24,724 nucleotides of DNA from Azolla pinnata. Lineage: Eukaryota > Streptophyta > Polypodiopsida > Salviniales > Salviniaceae. How positions within the stretch are numbered: the stretch's first letter is position 1; each line of letters opens with the position of its first letter. A program made the translations under genes and the position numbers. The notes under the pieces were generated by a model. The model saw nothing but the letters and a program-made list of their open reading frames with translations, was not told where the DNA came from and searched no databases. The stretch covers positions 1 through 24,724 of the forward strand of contig JBBBWG010007914.1 of NCBI GenBank assembly GCA_037176905.1, read 5' to 3'. Of the stretch, positions 7,089-15,304 are shown piece after piece.

Positions 7089-9692
7089 ATGATGGCCCAC
7101 GCGGCTCGCGACCTCGCCTGCCTATGGAAGCCCATCGCTCAGAAGCAGAGCCTCCTGGAAGCCGCCGTCTCCGCTTCGGAGCCGCGCTCTTCTTCCCTCA
7201 TCCGCATCTTGCGCCAATGCAGAAAGCAGAGGAATCCGGAGCGCCTCCGGATGCCCCAGACCCTAATTCAGGATTCCGGTTCAGAGGCCGGCGACAGGTT
7301 GGGCCTGTCGTTGCCCTCGGAGGTGGAAAGGATCTGCATAGCCCAAGAGCTTTTCGACAGGTTGTCGTTCGGGGAGGCGTCGGCTTGGGAAGCTCTGATC
7401 AGAACCTGTTTGGCTTCTGGGAATCTCCAGGGCGCCTTCCAACTGTACGAGAGAATGTACGAGGATATGGGCCTTCAGCCCAAGAAGCATGTCTTGGTCT
7501 CTTTGGCCAAGCTATGCGGCTCGAATTCGGACCTCGACAAAGGCAGGAGGATACATCATGGCCTCATCGTCTGCGAATCCGATTCCGACGCCGATTCTTC
7601 GATCGGTAAAGACCCTTATTTGGCCAATGCGATCGTCGACATGTACGCCAAATGTGGCTCGCTTTGCGATGCCCGGGAAGTGTTCGGTAACATACTCGTT
7701 AAGGGTGTGATCCTGTGGACCACGTTGATCTCGGCTTATGCCAAGCATGATGGTTGTAACGGATTGATCTGCTACGAGGAGATGCGCTTGGAGGGTTTCT
7801 TCCCCGACATTGTTACTCTCACATGCGTCTTGAAGGCTTGTGCAAAAATGGGGTTTGATGAAAAGGGGAAGGAAATACATGCCCTGGTCTTGATCCTCGG
7901 CTTCGAGAGAGACGGAGTAGTCGGCTCGAGCTTGGTGGTTATGTATTGCGATTGTGGCTTGCTTGAAGAGGCGCAGCAAGTGTTCGACAGGGTTCAGGCC
8001 AAGGATGTGGTCATATGGACTTCATTGATTTCTGGATATACTGAACATGGAGATGGTGAGAGGGCATTGGTTTGCTTCGAGCTGATGCAACTCGAAGGTC
8101 ATAAGCCTAATCGTGTGACGTTTATTTGCTGCTTAAAGGCTTGTGGAAGCATTGGAGCGATCGAGCGAGGGATGGGAATGCATGCTGAGATTGCTCGGAA
8201 GGGCTTATTGGAACCGACCGATCATGAGGAGGTTTACCACAGAAGAAGGAATTTCCTCGGCAACGCTAACTCTAGCAATAAGAAGAGGTCTGTCGATCTA
8301 GTTCCCAATGCTGAAATCGAGCCGAGGAACGGATTAACCGAGCAAGTTCTTCATGCAGGGATCGAGCATAGAGATGCGTCGCTGGAACGGGCTAGGCTCA
8401 ATGTCGGGAATGCACTTGTGGATCTTTATGTGAAATGTGGATGGATCGCAAAGGCAAGGGAAGTCTTCAAAAGCCTCTCGGTCCGAGATGTGGTCTCATG
8501 GAACGTGCTGATATCCGGGTACGAAAGCCATGGCAAGGCTAAGGAGGCAGTAATCTGCTATGCGGAGATGCAGAAGGACCATGTTCTCCCTGATGAGACG
8601 ACGTTTGTTTACCTCCTGAAAGCTTGTGGCCACATATGCGATGCAAAGAAGGGGCAAGAGCTTCATCACGAAGTTGTTCGAAGAGGGTTGCTGAGAATAG
8701 GCATCGACGGGAGGGGGCGAGCTACATACGAGAAGGAGAAGGCTGTGAAAAGAGGGATTTTGAGTGCACATCACGTGGGGAATGCGTTGGTGGGCATGTA
8801 TGCGAAATGCGGGTTCCTTGCTAGAGCTGCAGAGATCTTCGAGAAGCTTCAATACAGGGATGCGGTTTCCTATAACGCATTGCTTCTCGGGTACATCAAC
8901 TGCGGAAGAAATGACAGGGTGCTGGAATGCTTTGAGCAAATGCAGCGCGATGGGATATCGCCCGATTCGATCACATTCCTATGCATGCTCAGGGCTTGCG
9001 GGAGCATCGGAGCTATAGAAACAGGCAAACACCTGCACATGGAGATCGTCGAAGAGGGCTTATCTTCATCATCATCATCATCATCATCACCATCATCATC
9101 ATCATCTTCAGAGGCAGATCTTGACATGGGCAACGCGTTGGTAGCTATGTATGCGAGATGTGGCTTGCTCGACGAAGCCCATCGCCTGTTCGACGAGCTC
9201 CCATCCCGTGATGTGGTCACATGGACTGCGCTCATAGCCGGCTATGCACAGCTCGGGGAAGCGGAGAAGGCCATCTCTGCATTCAATCGGTTGAAGGAAG
9301 AGAGCCCGGTGGAGGAGCCATGCCCGATCGCGTTTGTGAACGTGCTCAACGTATGCACCCATGGGGGATGGGTGGAGATCGGGGAGCTTTGCTTCAGGGA
9401 GATGGTGATGGAGCATCACATCAATCCGGCGCTGGAGCATTACACGTGCTTGATCGATCTGTTCTGCAGGGCTGGCCAGATGAGCAAGGCACTTGCGCTG
9501 ATCGATGCAGTTCCAGCCCATCCAGATCTCGTCATGTGGCACACGTTGCTCGGCGCTTGCCTGAGGCAGGGTCATGGGGAGCTCGGCAAGGCGGCGTTTG
9601 AACACGCAGTGTGCTTGAACGACATGAGCCCTTCTTCGTACGTCTTCATGTCAAACATTGCGTGCGTAGCGGGGTCATCGATCGATCAATGA
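7089..9692 (+). CDS. Pentatricopeptide-repeat protein, PLS class with E1 tail
   Basis: An intronless 867-residue PPR protein. Such proteins bind organelle RNA one base per motif and act in editing, splicing or stability; the PLS class is mostly editing-related. Successive S motifs read LANAIVDMYAKCGSLCDARE (178-197), SSLVVMYCDCG, GNALVDLYVKCG (440-451), GNALVGMYAKCG (564-575) and GNALVAMYARCG (681-692). P motifs read WTTLISAYAKH, WTSLISGYTEHG, WNVLISGYESHG, YNALLLGYINCG and WTALIAGYAQLG. L motifs carry LKACGSIGAIE-type helices. An E1-like tail starts near 814 (VMWHTLLGACLRQG) and stops right after YVFMSNIACVAG. There is no E2 or DYW domain, so it would need a partner to edit RNA. Four L motifs contain extra sequence before the next S motif. 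ATG pairs at 7089/7092; the second has the better context (A at -3, G at +4). The N-terminus is Ala/Arg-rich and acidic-poor over its first 30 residues, compatible with organelle import. Confidence 0.93.
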   Translation: MMAHAARDLACLWKPIAQKQSLLEAAVSASEPRSSSLIRILRQCRKQRNPERLRMPQTLIQDSGSEAGDRLGLSLPSEVERICIAQELFDRLSFGEASAWEALIRTCLASGNLQGAFQLYERMYEDMGLQPKKHVLVSLAKLCGSNSDLDKGRRIHHGLIVCESDSDADSSIGKDPYLANAIVDMYAKCGSLCDAREVFGNILVKGVILWTTLISAYAKHDGCNGLICYEEMRLEGFFPDIVTLTCVLKACAKMGFDEKGKEIHALVLILGFERDGVVGSSLVVMYCDCGLLEEAQQVFDRVQAKDVVIWTSLISGYTEHGDGERALVCFELMQLEGHKPNRVTFICCLKACGSIGAIERGMGMHAEIARKGLLEPTDHEEVYHRRRNFLGNANSSNKKRSVDLVPNAEIEPRNGLTEQVLHAGIEHRDASLERARLNVGNALVDLYVKCGWIAKAREVFKSLSVRDVVSWNVLISGYESHGKAKEAVICYAEMQKDHVLPDETTFVYLLKACGHICDAKKGQELHHEVVRRGLLRIGIDGRGRATYEKEKAVKRGILSAHHVGNALVGMYAKCGFLARAAEIFEKLQYRDAVSYNALLLGYINCGRNDRVLECFEQMQRDGISPDSITFLCMLRACGSIGAIETGKHLHMEIVEEGLSSSSSSSSSPSSSSSSEADLDMGNALVAMYARCGLLDEAHRLFDELPSRDVVTWTALIAGYAQLGEAEKAISAFNRLKEESPVEEPCPIAFVNVLNVCTHGGWVEIGELCFREMVMEHHINPALEHYTCLIDLFCRAGQMSKALALIDAVPAHPDLVMWHTLLGACLRQGHGELGKAAFEHAVCLNDMSPSSYVFMSNIACVAGSSIDQ
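9063..9108. repeat. In-frame TCA microsatellite encoding poly-serine in the PPR protein
   Basis: About fifteen TCA/TCT/CCA triplets encode residues 659-674 (serines with one proline). They lie in a loop between an L and an S motif, where length changes would be tolerated. Confidence 0.9.
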
Positions 9693-9713
9693 CCTCGATC
9701 AATCACTTGGCAT

Positions 9714-10380
9714 CGAGGCATGCTTTGGGAGCTGTATGGTAAATGATCATCAGTCTATGCACGGAGATATGCTTTGGGAGCTGTATGGTAAATGATCATC
9801 AGTCTATGCATCGAGATATGCTTTGGGAGCTGTATGGTAAATGATCATCAGTCTATGCATCGAGATATGCTTTGGGAGCCGTATAGCAAGATCAGGCTAT
9901 GCATCGAGACATGCTTTTGGAGCTCTATAGTGAGATAGGGTGATGGGGAGCTCGGCAAGGCAGTGTTTGAACATGCAGTGTGCTTGAACAACATGAGCCC
10001 TTCTTCATACGTCTTCATGTCAAACATTGCGTATGTAGCGGGTCATCAATCGATCGATTAGTTGGCATCGAGATATATGCTTTTGGAGCTGTATAGCAAA
10101 CGATCAGGCTATGCATTGAGATATATGCTTTGGGAGCTGTATCGCAAGATCAGGCTATGCATTGACATGCATTCGGAGCTGAATAGTAAGATCAGACTAC
10201 ACATCGAGAAGCTTTCAAAGAGCAGTAGAGTAAGATCAGGCTATGCATCAAGATGCTTTCAGACCAGTATAGTAAGATCAGGCTACACGTCAAGATGCTT
10301 AACACAGCCGTATAGTAAGATCAGCCTATGCATGAAGATGTTTCATGTGGTAATGTATAGATCATGAAGTGCAGGAAGAT
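9714..10380. repeat. Tandem repeat of 43-49-bp units downstream of the PPR gene, about 12 copies in two blocks
   Basis: Units begin ATGCTTTGGGAGCTGTAT and end near CTATGCATCGAGAT. Starts at 9720, 9769, 9818 and 9867 are exactly 49 bp apart and nearly identical, so they expanded recently. Later copies are 42-48 bp and diverged. The array is interrupted at 9938-10061 by a copy of the PPR 3' end, after which about seven more units follow to about 10380. A frame open through the second block (10062-10367) is repeat-derived and not a gene. Confidence 0.9.
9938..10060 (+). pseudogene. Duplicated 3' end of the PPR gene
   Basis: This segment repeats the last part of the PPR coding sequence (9569-9692) with few changes. 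Read in the same frame it gives GDGELGKAVFEHAVCLNNMS and ends NIAYVAGHQSID then TAG. The parent has GHGELGKAAFEHAVCLNDMS and ends NIACVAGSSIDQ. The frame is intact, but there is no start and no upstream motifs. The similarity extends beyond the stop into the satellite (TTGGCATCGAG), so gene end and satellite were duplicated together. Confidence 0.9.
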
Positions 10381-11160
10381 GGTTTTCAGTGTAGATTCCT
10401 CTGTTTTTATATATGCTATGATGAGATGCAGGAATCCTTGATTGCTTGTATAGATGCCACAATATGCTATCACACATATTCCTCAGTTTTGCATATTCTG
10501 TAATGAGATTTATGCAAAGTCTAGATGGTGTAGTTGGTTATCACACTAATCTCACACGTCCACAGCTTCTCTCTTCAATCAAAGTTACATATTGATTAAA
10601 AAGTTGGGAAATCTTTCCTTTTTGTTGTCTAGCTCCTTGAGCTGAATTTAAGCTTAAAAGATCTTCTCTGTGTGAGCAAGGAAAACCAGTGGAGCGCAAT
10701 CTTGACAGCTGTGACCAGTCGGCCAAAACTGTTTTGATAGAATGTTAAATGTTAACAAAATAGACCATAACACCATGGACTGCAAATGCGCTGGATTATG
10801 TTATGACCAAAAATCAGATCCCAAACAAGCTATATCCTATTTTCTCAGCATTATGTTGTGGGTATAACACAAATCCCGTAACATTTCAGGGCTGCATCCT
10901 AAATATAATTTCTACCTATTAATTCAATCATTCACAATAGAAACGCAACATCACCAATTATTGGAATGCGAAAAATGTTCCATTAATCCTTGGAGCCTCC
11001 TTTTGATAAAAGGTGAACTGCCACAGTGTGCAAACAATCTTCCATTTTCAATCCTTGTGGCGTTAGATCGTTACTGGGAAATAACCTCGGCCATCAACAA
11101 ATGAAGGGAAATAAACCTAAACAAACATCAAATTTTGTGGCGGCCATGCACACAAGGTGA
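10381..11160. other. Intergenic stretch between PPR satellite and NAC-beta
   Basis: Apart from the tRNA-like fragment at 10519 I see nothing conserved. The right-hand end (roughly 10950-11160) must include the 3' untranslated region of the minus-strand NAC-beta gene, though I find no clear AATAAA on that strand. Confidence 0.4.
10519..10590 (+). pseudogene. tRNA-Val(CAC)-like fragment or SINE head
   Basis: GTCTAGATGGTGTAGTTGG followed by TTATCACACTAATCTCACAC reproduces the acceptor 5' strand, D arm with A box (TGGTGTAGTTGG), and anticodon arm (loop CTCACAC, anticodon CAC) of plant tRNA-Val as I recall it. The match then breaks: an anticodon-stem 3' strand is missing. Only a poor remnant of the variable and T arm (GTCCACAG, then TTCAATC) follows. 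It cannot fold as a functional tRNA. It is either a decayed tRNA copy or the 5' head of a tRNA-derived SINE. Confidence 0.55.
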
Positions 11161-12486
11161 TCATGATTCAGCTGCTTTTTCAAAGCTTTCACCCTCAACA
11201 AGCTCAGGGACATCGTCGTCGTCATCAGTTTTAGGTACACTGGCATCAGCTCTCCCTGAAAGCTTGCGATATTCTTCGGCAATCCTCTGCAAACTCCGTA
11301 GGCTATCAGGACCTGAAATTTTCACAATGCAGCTTTGCTCAATTGCCAAACTTCCAATCAGGTATAGAACAAATCCGTGACCGATCCAAAACCAAATGGG
11401 ATTCATAAAAAAGTCATTATCATTAATCGGAATTCGCTAATTGGAGCATTACAGCGTATTGCAAATCTACTCAAATGTCTGTAGTGAACATACCTAGCTG
11501 GTTGATGATGCTGGGAAGAATATCTTGAAGCTCTGTAAGAGTTCAAATTAAAGGATGAGTGAGAGGTACTTGTAAAATGTAAAGGTGCTTTTAATCCAGC
11601 GTAATCTTATAGCGAAAATGCATACTTTTGGTTTGAGCAGTTCCACTGAAAACCCACGTGTTTGCCACAATAGACGCTTGAACTGTAGAATTGAGAAAAC
11701 AGAACAGGAAAAGTCATAAGATAATGTAACAGACGAGGGTTAATTTCCACAAGGAGAATAGTAATTAAGAACAAAAAGCAGAAAATCACTTGAATCAAGT
11801 ACGAACTGAAAAGAGAAAGTCATACCCATGGGATTTGCAAAGTGGATGACAGTCTCATCTTTGAAAATGTTAACTTCCTCAATGGCAGGGATTGGTTTCA
11901 ACCCAATTTTCTTCAGGGCACTCTGTAGCCTCTTATCATCATTCTTAGGAGCTTTATGTACAGATGCCTTATGTTTCCTGATCAACCAAAAAGTAAACAG
12001 AAACTGTTTCACACAATACTTGATACATTGACTTACAAGATACAAAAGATTCACCGAAATGTATATTTTACAAAGTTGGGCACAAAAAAATCAAACTCTC
12101 CTTATAATAATCATTCTAGAACAAGTAATTTTTGCATTTCATTAAGATCATTCTCCTTATATACAATTCATCTTGTTTTCGAGAGTTCACATCCTAGCTA
12201 TTAGCCATAGTACCAAATGCGAATCACGTGATGAGTTCAACTCCCAAATACGTCATTAATAGCAAAAAACGCCCACATCAAGAAAACACCCTAGTGAATA
12301 TTGAATTAACAAATACACCATTCTGGGAAACAAAGGAAACCAACTTTTATATAATGATAGTAAGCAACAGAACATGTCATGTAGCCAGTTATACATGGTA
12401 GAACAAAATAACACTCACCTCCTAACAGTTCCTTTGCCTCCAGTCCTGACAGCACCAGCCATTTTCATTAACTTCTCTCTATCCAT
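11161..12486 (-). CDS. BTF3: Nascent polypeptide-associated complex subunit beta (BTF3), five coding exons
   Basis: NAC-beta pairs with NAC-alpha on the ribosome near the exit tunnel and shields nascent chains. Coding exons, 5' to 3': 12486-12419, 11977-11826, 11682-11626, 11532-11494, 11312-11161. All introns are GT-AG, the frame is continuous, and the product is 155 residues, the usual plant length. The N-terminus MDREKLMKMAGAVRTGGKGT is the basic ribosome-binding region (the family motif RRK-X-KK appears as RRKHK). The NAC domain follows: DDKRLQSALKKIGLKPIPAI, EEVNIFKDETVIHFANP, VQASIVANTWVFSG, then KLQDILPSIINQLGPDSL. The acidic tail TDDDDDVPELVEGESFEKAA is diagnostic. The ATG follows directly on a splice acceptor (GTTTTTGCAG), so the 5' leader is on a separate exon. 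No broken or missing element was found. Confidence 0.96.
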
Positions 12487-13250
12487 CTGCAAAAACTCAT
12501 TAGATTAATGATATTTTCTTCGATATACAAGAACCCAACTGTGCATTGCATACAGAATTTGAGGTTCAAATGTCCTTTACACAACAAGATAACAGTCATA
12601 AATGTACGCATACAAATATACATGCATAAATACATTTACAAAGGCATAAATGCACGGGTAATACAGCTTCATTGTAAGAAACTTCATAAAAGCCAGCTCT
12701 AAATAGTGATAGCATTATCTCGTTTATAGTTAACGAAATTATTAAAGGGAGATTTCAGTGCATAGTAGTGTTTATTGCGAGGATTTTGACGAGATTGAAG
12801 CCATACCCAAGGTATCAAAACTCACAGATACACATTACGAGTTTCACACTACGCTAAAATAGAGGCTTTTAAGGGATTCGACAAACATCAAGCTGGCCCA
12901 CACAAATCATACAAAATAAGATTTCGCGTGGTTAATCCGTTGCATTGGACGTTCTGCAGGTCCTCTGCAAGTCCGAGTTTGTGGAGAAGCACAGCAATTT
13001 CAGGACGTGGGGAAAAGATGAATAGAAATAACCCGGTGCACAATAAGATTAATAGGGAACCCGCATACCAAAACAATCCAGGGTTTGGCAGGGGTTTGAG
13101 CGAAACCCAGGGTTTCGAGGAAATTTTTGAGCTTGGGAACAAACTTCAAAAACAAGGAAAAGATTTTTTGGGGGGCTTCTGGGGTGTGGGAGAGGGAGAG
13201 GGTGCCCCCGAAAACAGGAACAGTTAGGGTTTTCGAAGGAAGAAACATAC
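12487..13250 (-). other. Intron in the 5' leader of NAC-beta
   Basis: Runs from donor CCGAG|GTATGT at 13250 to acceptor TTTTTGCAG|ATG at 12487, 764 bases. The first 100 bases of the intron carry the telo-box AAACCCTAA (minus strand, 13224-13232). Leader introns of this type commonly raise expression of plant housekeeping genes; that role here is inference. Confidence 0.75.
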
Positions 13251-13340
13251 CTCGGAAGACCTTCCTGTGCAGCGAGGAGGCGAAGAAGAAGAAGAAGAAG
13301 AAGAAGAAGAAGAAGAAGAAGAAGAAGAAGAAGCAATGGC
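13251..13340 (-). other. 5' leader exon of NAC-beta with CTT repeat
   Basis: The leader is inferred from the TATA box at 13363-13372 and the donor at 13250. It includes a (CTT)n tract of about 17 repeats (13282-13333), then GCCTCCTCGCTGCACAGGAA. The tract spans the expected transcription start or lies just after it. The 5' boundary is approximate. Confidence 0.6.
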
Positions 13341-13362
13341 AGCTACGAACCACATGGAAAAA

Positions 13363-13372
13363 CCCTTATATC
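13363..13372 (-). promoter_or_regulatory. TATA box of NAC-beta
   Basis: GATATAAGGG on the minus strand, about 30 bases before the CTT-rich leader. The upstream side is immediately occupied by the 54-bp telomere-like array. Confidence 0.6.
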
Positions 13373-13384
13373 TTCAGAGCTTAA

Positions 13385-13795
13385 CCTAACCATGGTTAAG
13401 TCAGGAACTAGGGTTAGGTTAGGTTAATAAGCTAACTAACTAACCATGGTTAACTCAGGAACTAGGGTTAGGTTAGGTTAATAAGGTAACTAACTAACCA
13501 TGGTTAACTCAGGAACTAGGGTTAGGTTAGGTTAATAAGCTAACTAACTAACCATGGTTAGGTCAAGAATTAGGGTTAGGTTAGGTTAATCAGCTAACTA
13601 ACTAACCATGGGTAGGTCAGGAACCAGGGTTAGGTTAGGTTAATCAGCCAACTAACTAACCATGGTTGAGTCAAGAACTAGGGTTAGGTTAGGTTACTAA
13701 GCTAACTAGCTAACCATGGTTAAGTCAGGAACTAGGGTTAGGTTAGGTTAATAACCCAAATCAGCTAACTAACTAATTAACTATGGTTAAGAGAG
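13385..13795. repeat. 54-bp telomere-like tandem array, eight copies, at the NAC-beta promoter
   Basis: CCATGG marks each unit at 13390, 13444, 13498, 13552, 13606, 13660 and 13714 (exactly 54 bp apart); an eighth, CTATGG, is at 13781 after a 67-bp spacing. Each unit contains TAGGGTTAGGTTAGGTTA, close to but not identical with the plant telomere repeat TTTAGGG. It also contains a run of CTAACTAACTAACC and the perfect palindrome TAACCATGGTTA. In the sense of the NAC-beta gene the motif reads CCTAACCCTA, a telo-box-like element. Confidence 0.93.
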
Positions 13796-13831
13796 GGGCT
13801 TGTTCTTCAGCTAGGCCTCATGTTGATTTGA

Positions 13832-14203
13832 AGAAGGTCAGAGACGCAGATCGAGATGAGCATTAGAAGATACAGTTCCATGGAACCTGACTTTGGGATC
13901 GCCTCGAGCCCAAACACGCTTCTGTTCGAGCAAATCAATTGCCCCGAGCTTCGAAAGCAGAACTGCTCTGTTCGTATCGGTGGGTTGTATGACCCTCGGA
14001 TCGCTTCTCGTAATCCGCGGAAGCGCAGATGCAATCTTGAGCGGCGGAATGAGGTATAGACCCCTGAGAAATTCGTGGTATACGATGAACAGTTCGATCT
14101 GATTGTGTTCCTCGTTCGATCAGATGCGGAAATATCGAAGAGGTTGGAAATGTTGTCGAGTGCTGGCAGAATTTCCAAGTGTTTCACTCGTCTAATTTTA
14201 TGA
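13832..14203 (+). pseudogene. Unidentified open frame broken by one TAG
   Basis: From a TGA at 13829 the frame is open to TAG at 14057. It reads MSIRRYSSMEPDFGIASS (ATG at 13856), LLFEQINCPELRKQNCSVRI and RIASRNPRKRRCNLERRNEV. It continues open after the stop (EKFVVYDEQFDLIVFLVRSD, AEISKRLEMLSSAGRIS) to TGA at 14201. The protein-like character on both sides of the single stop suggests a decayed gene. However, the opposite strand is also open for 126 codons (14187-13807), so the coding strand is not settled. I recognise no family. Confidence 0.3.
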
Positions 14204-15086
14204 TAAAAATGGGACTTTCAAGAGCTACCTTGTTGGCTTTTTTTCTCCCACCCTTAACTAGCTCTATTATCCTTGCATACGCATACTAGTAACCATTTAG
14301 CACCTTGTTTTACTAATGAAATAACCTTTAGATTGAGGGGGAGGAAAAAAAAAACCTGTAACTGGGACTTTATGTCACAAACACACCAACCGCAAACTAC
14401 AATGTAGCATAGGAAAATGGGTTATCGTGCTTAGGCTATGAACAATGACGCTATGAGTGACAATGTTATAGCCATAACCTTAAAAACCAATTTATAAGGC
14501 TAATTTGTATGGTATAAGGGTGGGATAAGCGTGAAATCGGTTATCCTAGGATTTAAACAAACACATATATTGTCACTAGACAAGTATAAACATACGTATT
14601 GGTCAGGGATCCCTAGAAGTTTGACTTGTATAAAGAGGAGTAACTAATAGTTACCTGTAAAGACTCTCTGGGTGAGTCTAGGCTCTCTGTCATCACATCC
14701 ATATTTGTTAAGCTTCCGAGATATAATCTAAGGCAATTAGTTGTGGTACGGAACACGAATGGTACTTAGATTCATCTTTAGTCATTCGCTTGGGGGTAGT
14801 CGGTGTGTTAAAATCACACTCTTTTTTCTTTAATTCATCCTCAGTAGACTCATAGTAAACGAGGGCTTCAGATTCGGGACACTAGGAGCAACACACAACA
14901 GACAACACAAAATGAAGAAGAAGAAGAAGAGGTGAGACAGAGCAAGAAGACTAGATCAATGTGTCAGTGATTGACATTCTATCGATTTGGGATCACGGAG
15001 GTTACAAGTATTTTATTTACAATAAGGGCTTAATTATGTGGATGCGAATAATTCGAAGTATTCCAAAATGTTCTAAACTCTAAAAT
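14204..15086. other. AT-rich stretch, LTR-like with a polypurine tract
   Basis: Contains GATTGAGGGGGAGG followed by an A10 run (14332-14355), resembling the polypurine tract that precedes the 3' LTR of plant Copia elements. It is followed by CCTGTAACTGGGAC, whose TGT could be an LTR start. A GAAGAAGAAGAAGA tract is at about 14912-14930. No protein domain remains. Confidence 0.35.
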
Positions 15087-15106
15087 ATTCAAGAACTTTC
15101 TAGAAC
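15087..15106 (+). promoter_or_regulatory. Heat-shock element cluster 1 (four perfect pentamers)
   Basis: ATTCA-AGAAC-TTTCT-AGAAC: four contiguous alternating nTTCn/nGAAn pentamers with no mismatch, the binding site of trimeric heat-shock factor. Confidence 0.65.
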
Positions 15107-15230
15107 TTTGCAAACATACGTAAATTGGAAAGTATTCATAAGGTATTAAGTGAATGTAACAAACCCGTTGCTTGTTATGCAAATATTAAACATGCATCTT
15201 GTGCTTTTAAGCTTACTTTTTTGTTGTTTT

Positions 15231-15280
15231 AGAAAGTTCTAGAAACTTCCGACAAGCTCTGAAAATTTCAGGAAGCTTCT
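15231..15280 (+). promoter_or_regulatory. Heat-shock element clusters 2 and 3, just upstream of a TATA box
   Basis: 15231-15250 is AGAAA-GTTCT-AGAAA-CTTCC, four perfect pentamers. 15266-15280 is TTTCA-GGAAG-CTTCT, three more. They lie 41-90 bp upstream of TATATAAATA at 15321, the spacing seen in heat-inducible plant promoters. Confidence 0.7.
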
Positions 15281-15304
15281 ATCTAGACCATTATCTACAC
15301 GGGC

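Noticed and set aside
6633-7135. Minus-strand frames rich in Lys/Glu opposite the PPR leader
   Set aside because: They are the CTT microsatellite read on the other strand, extended by chance.
10062-10367. 101-codon frame after the PPR gene
   Set aside because: It is the 43-49-bp satellite translated; the repeated peptide follows the DNA repeat and lacks any independent support.
13000-13353. Poly-Phe and poly-Leu frames on the minus strand near NAC-beta
   Set aside because: They read the CTT tract and leader intron of NAC-beta; the real start is at 12486 after splicing.
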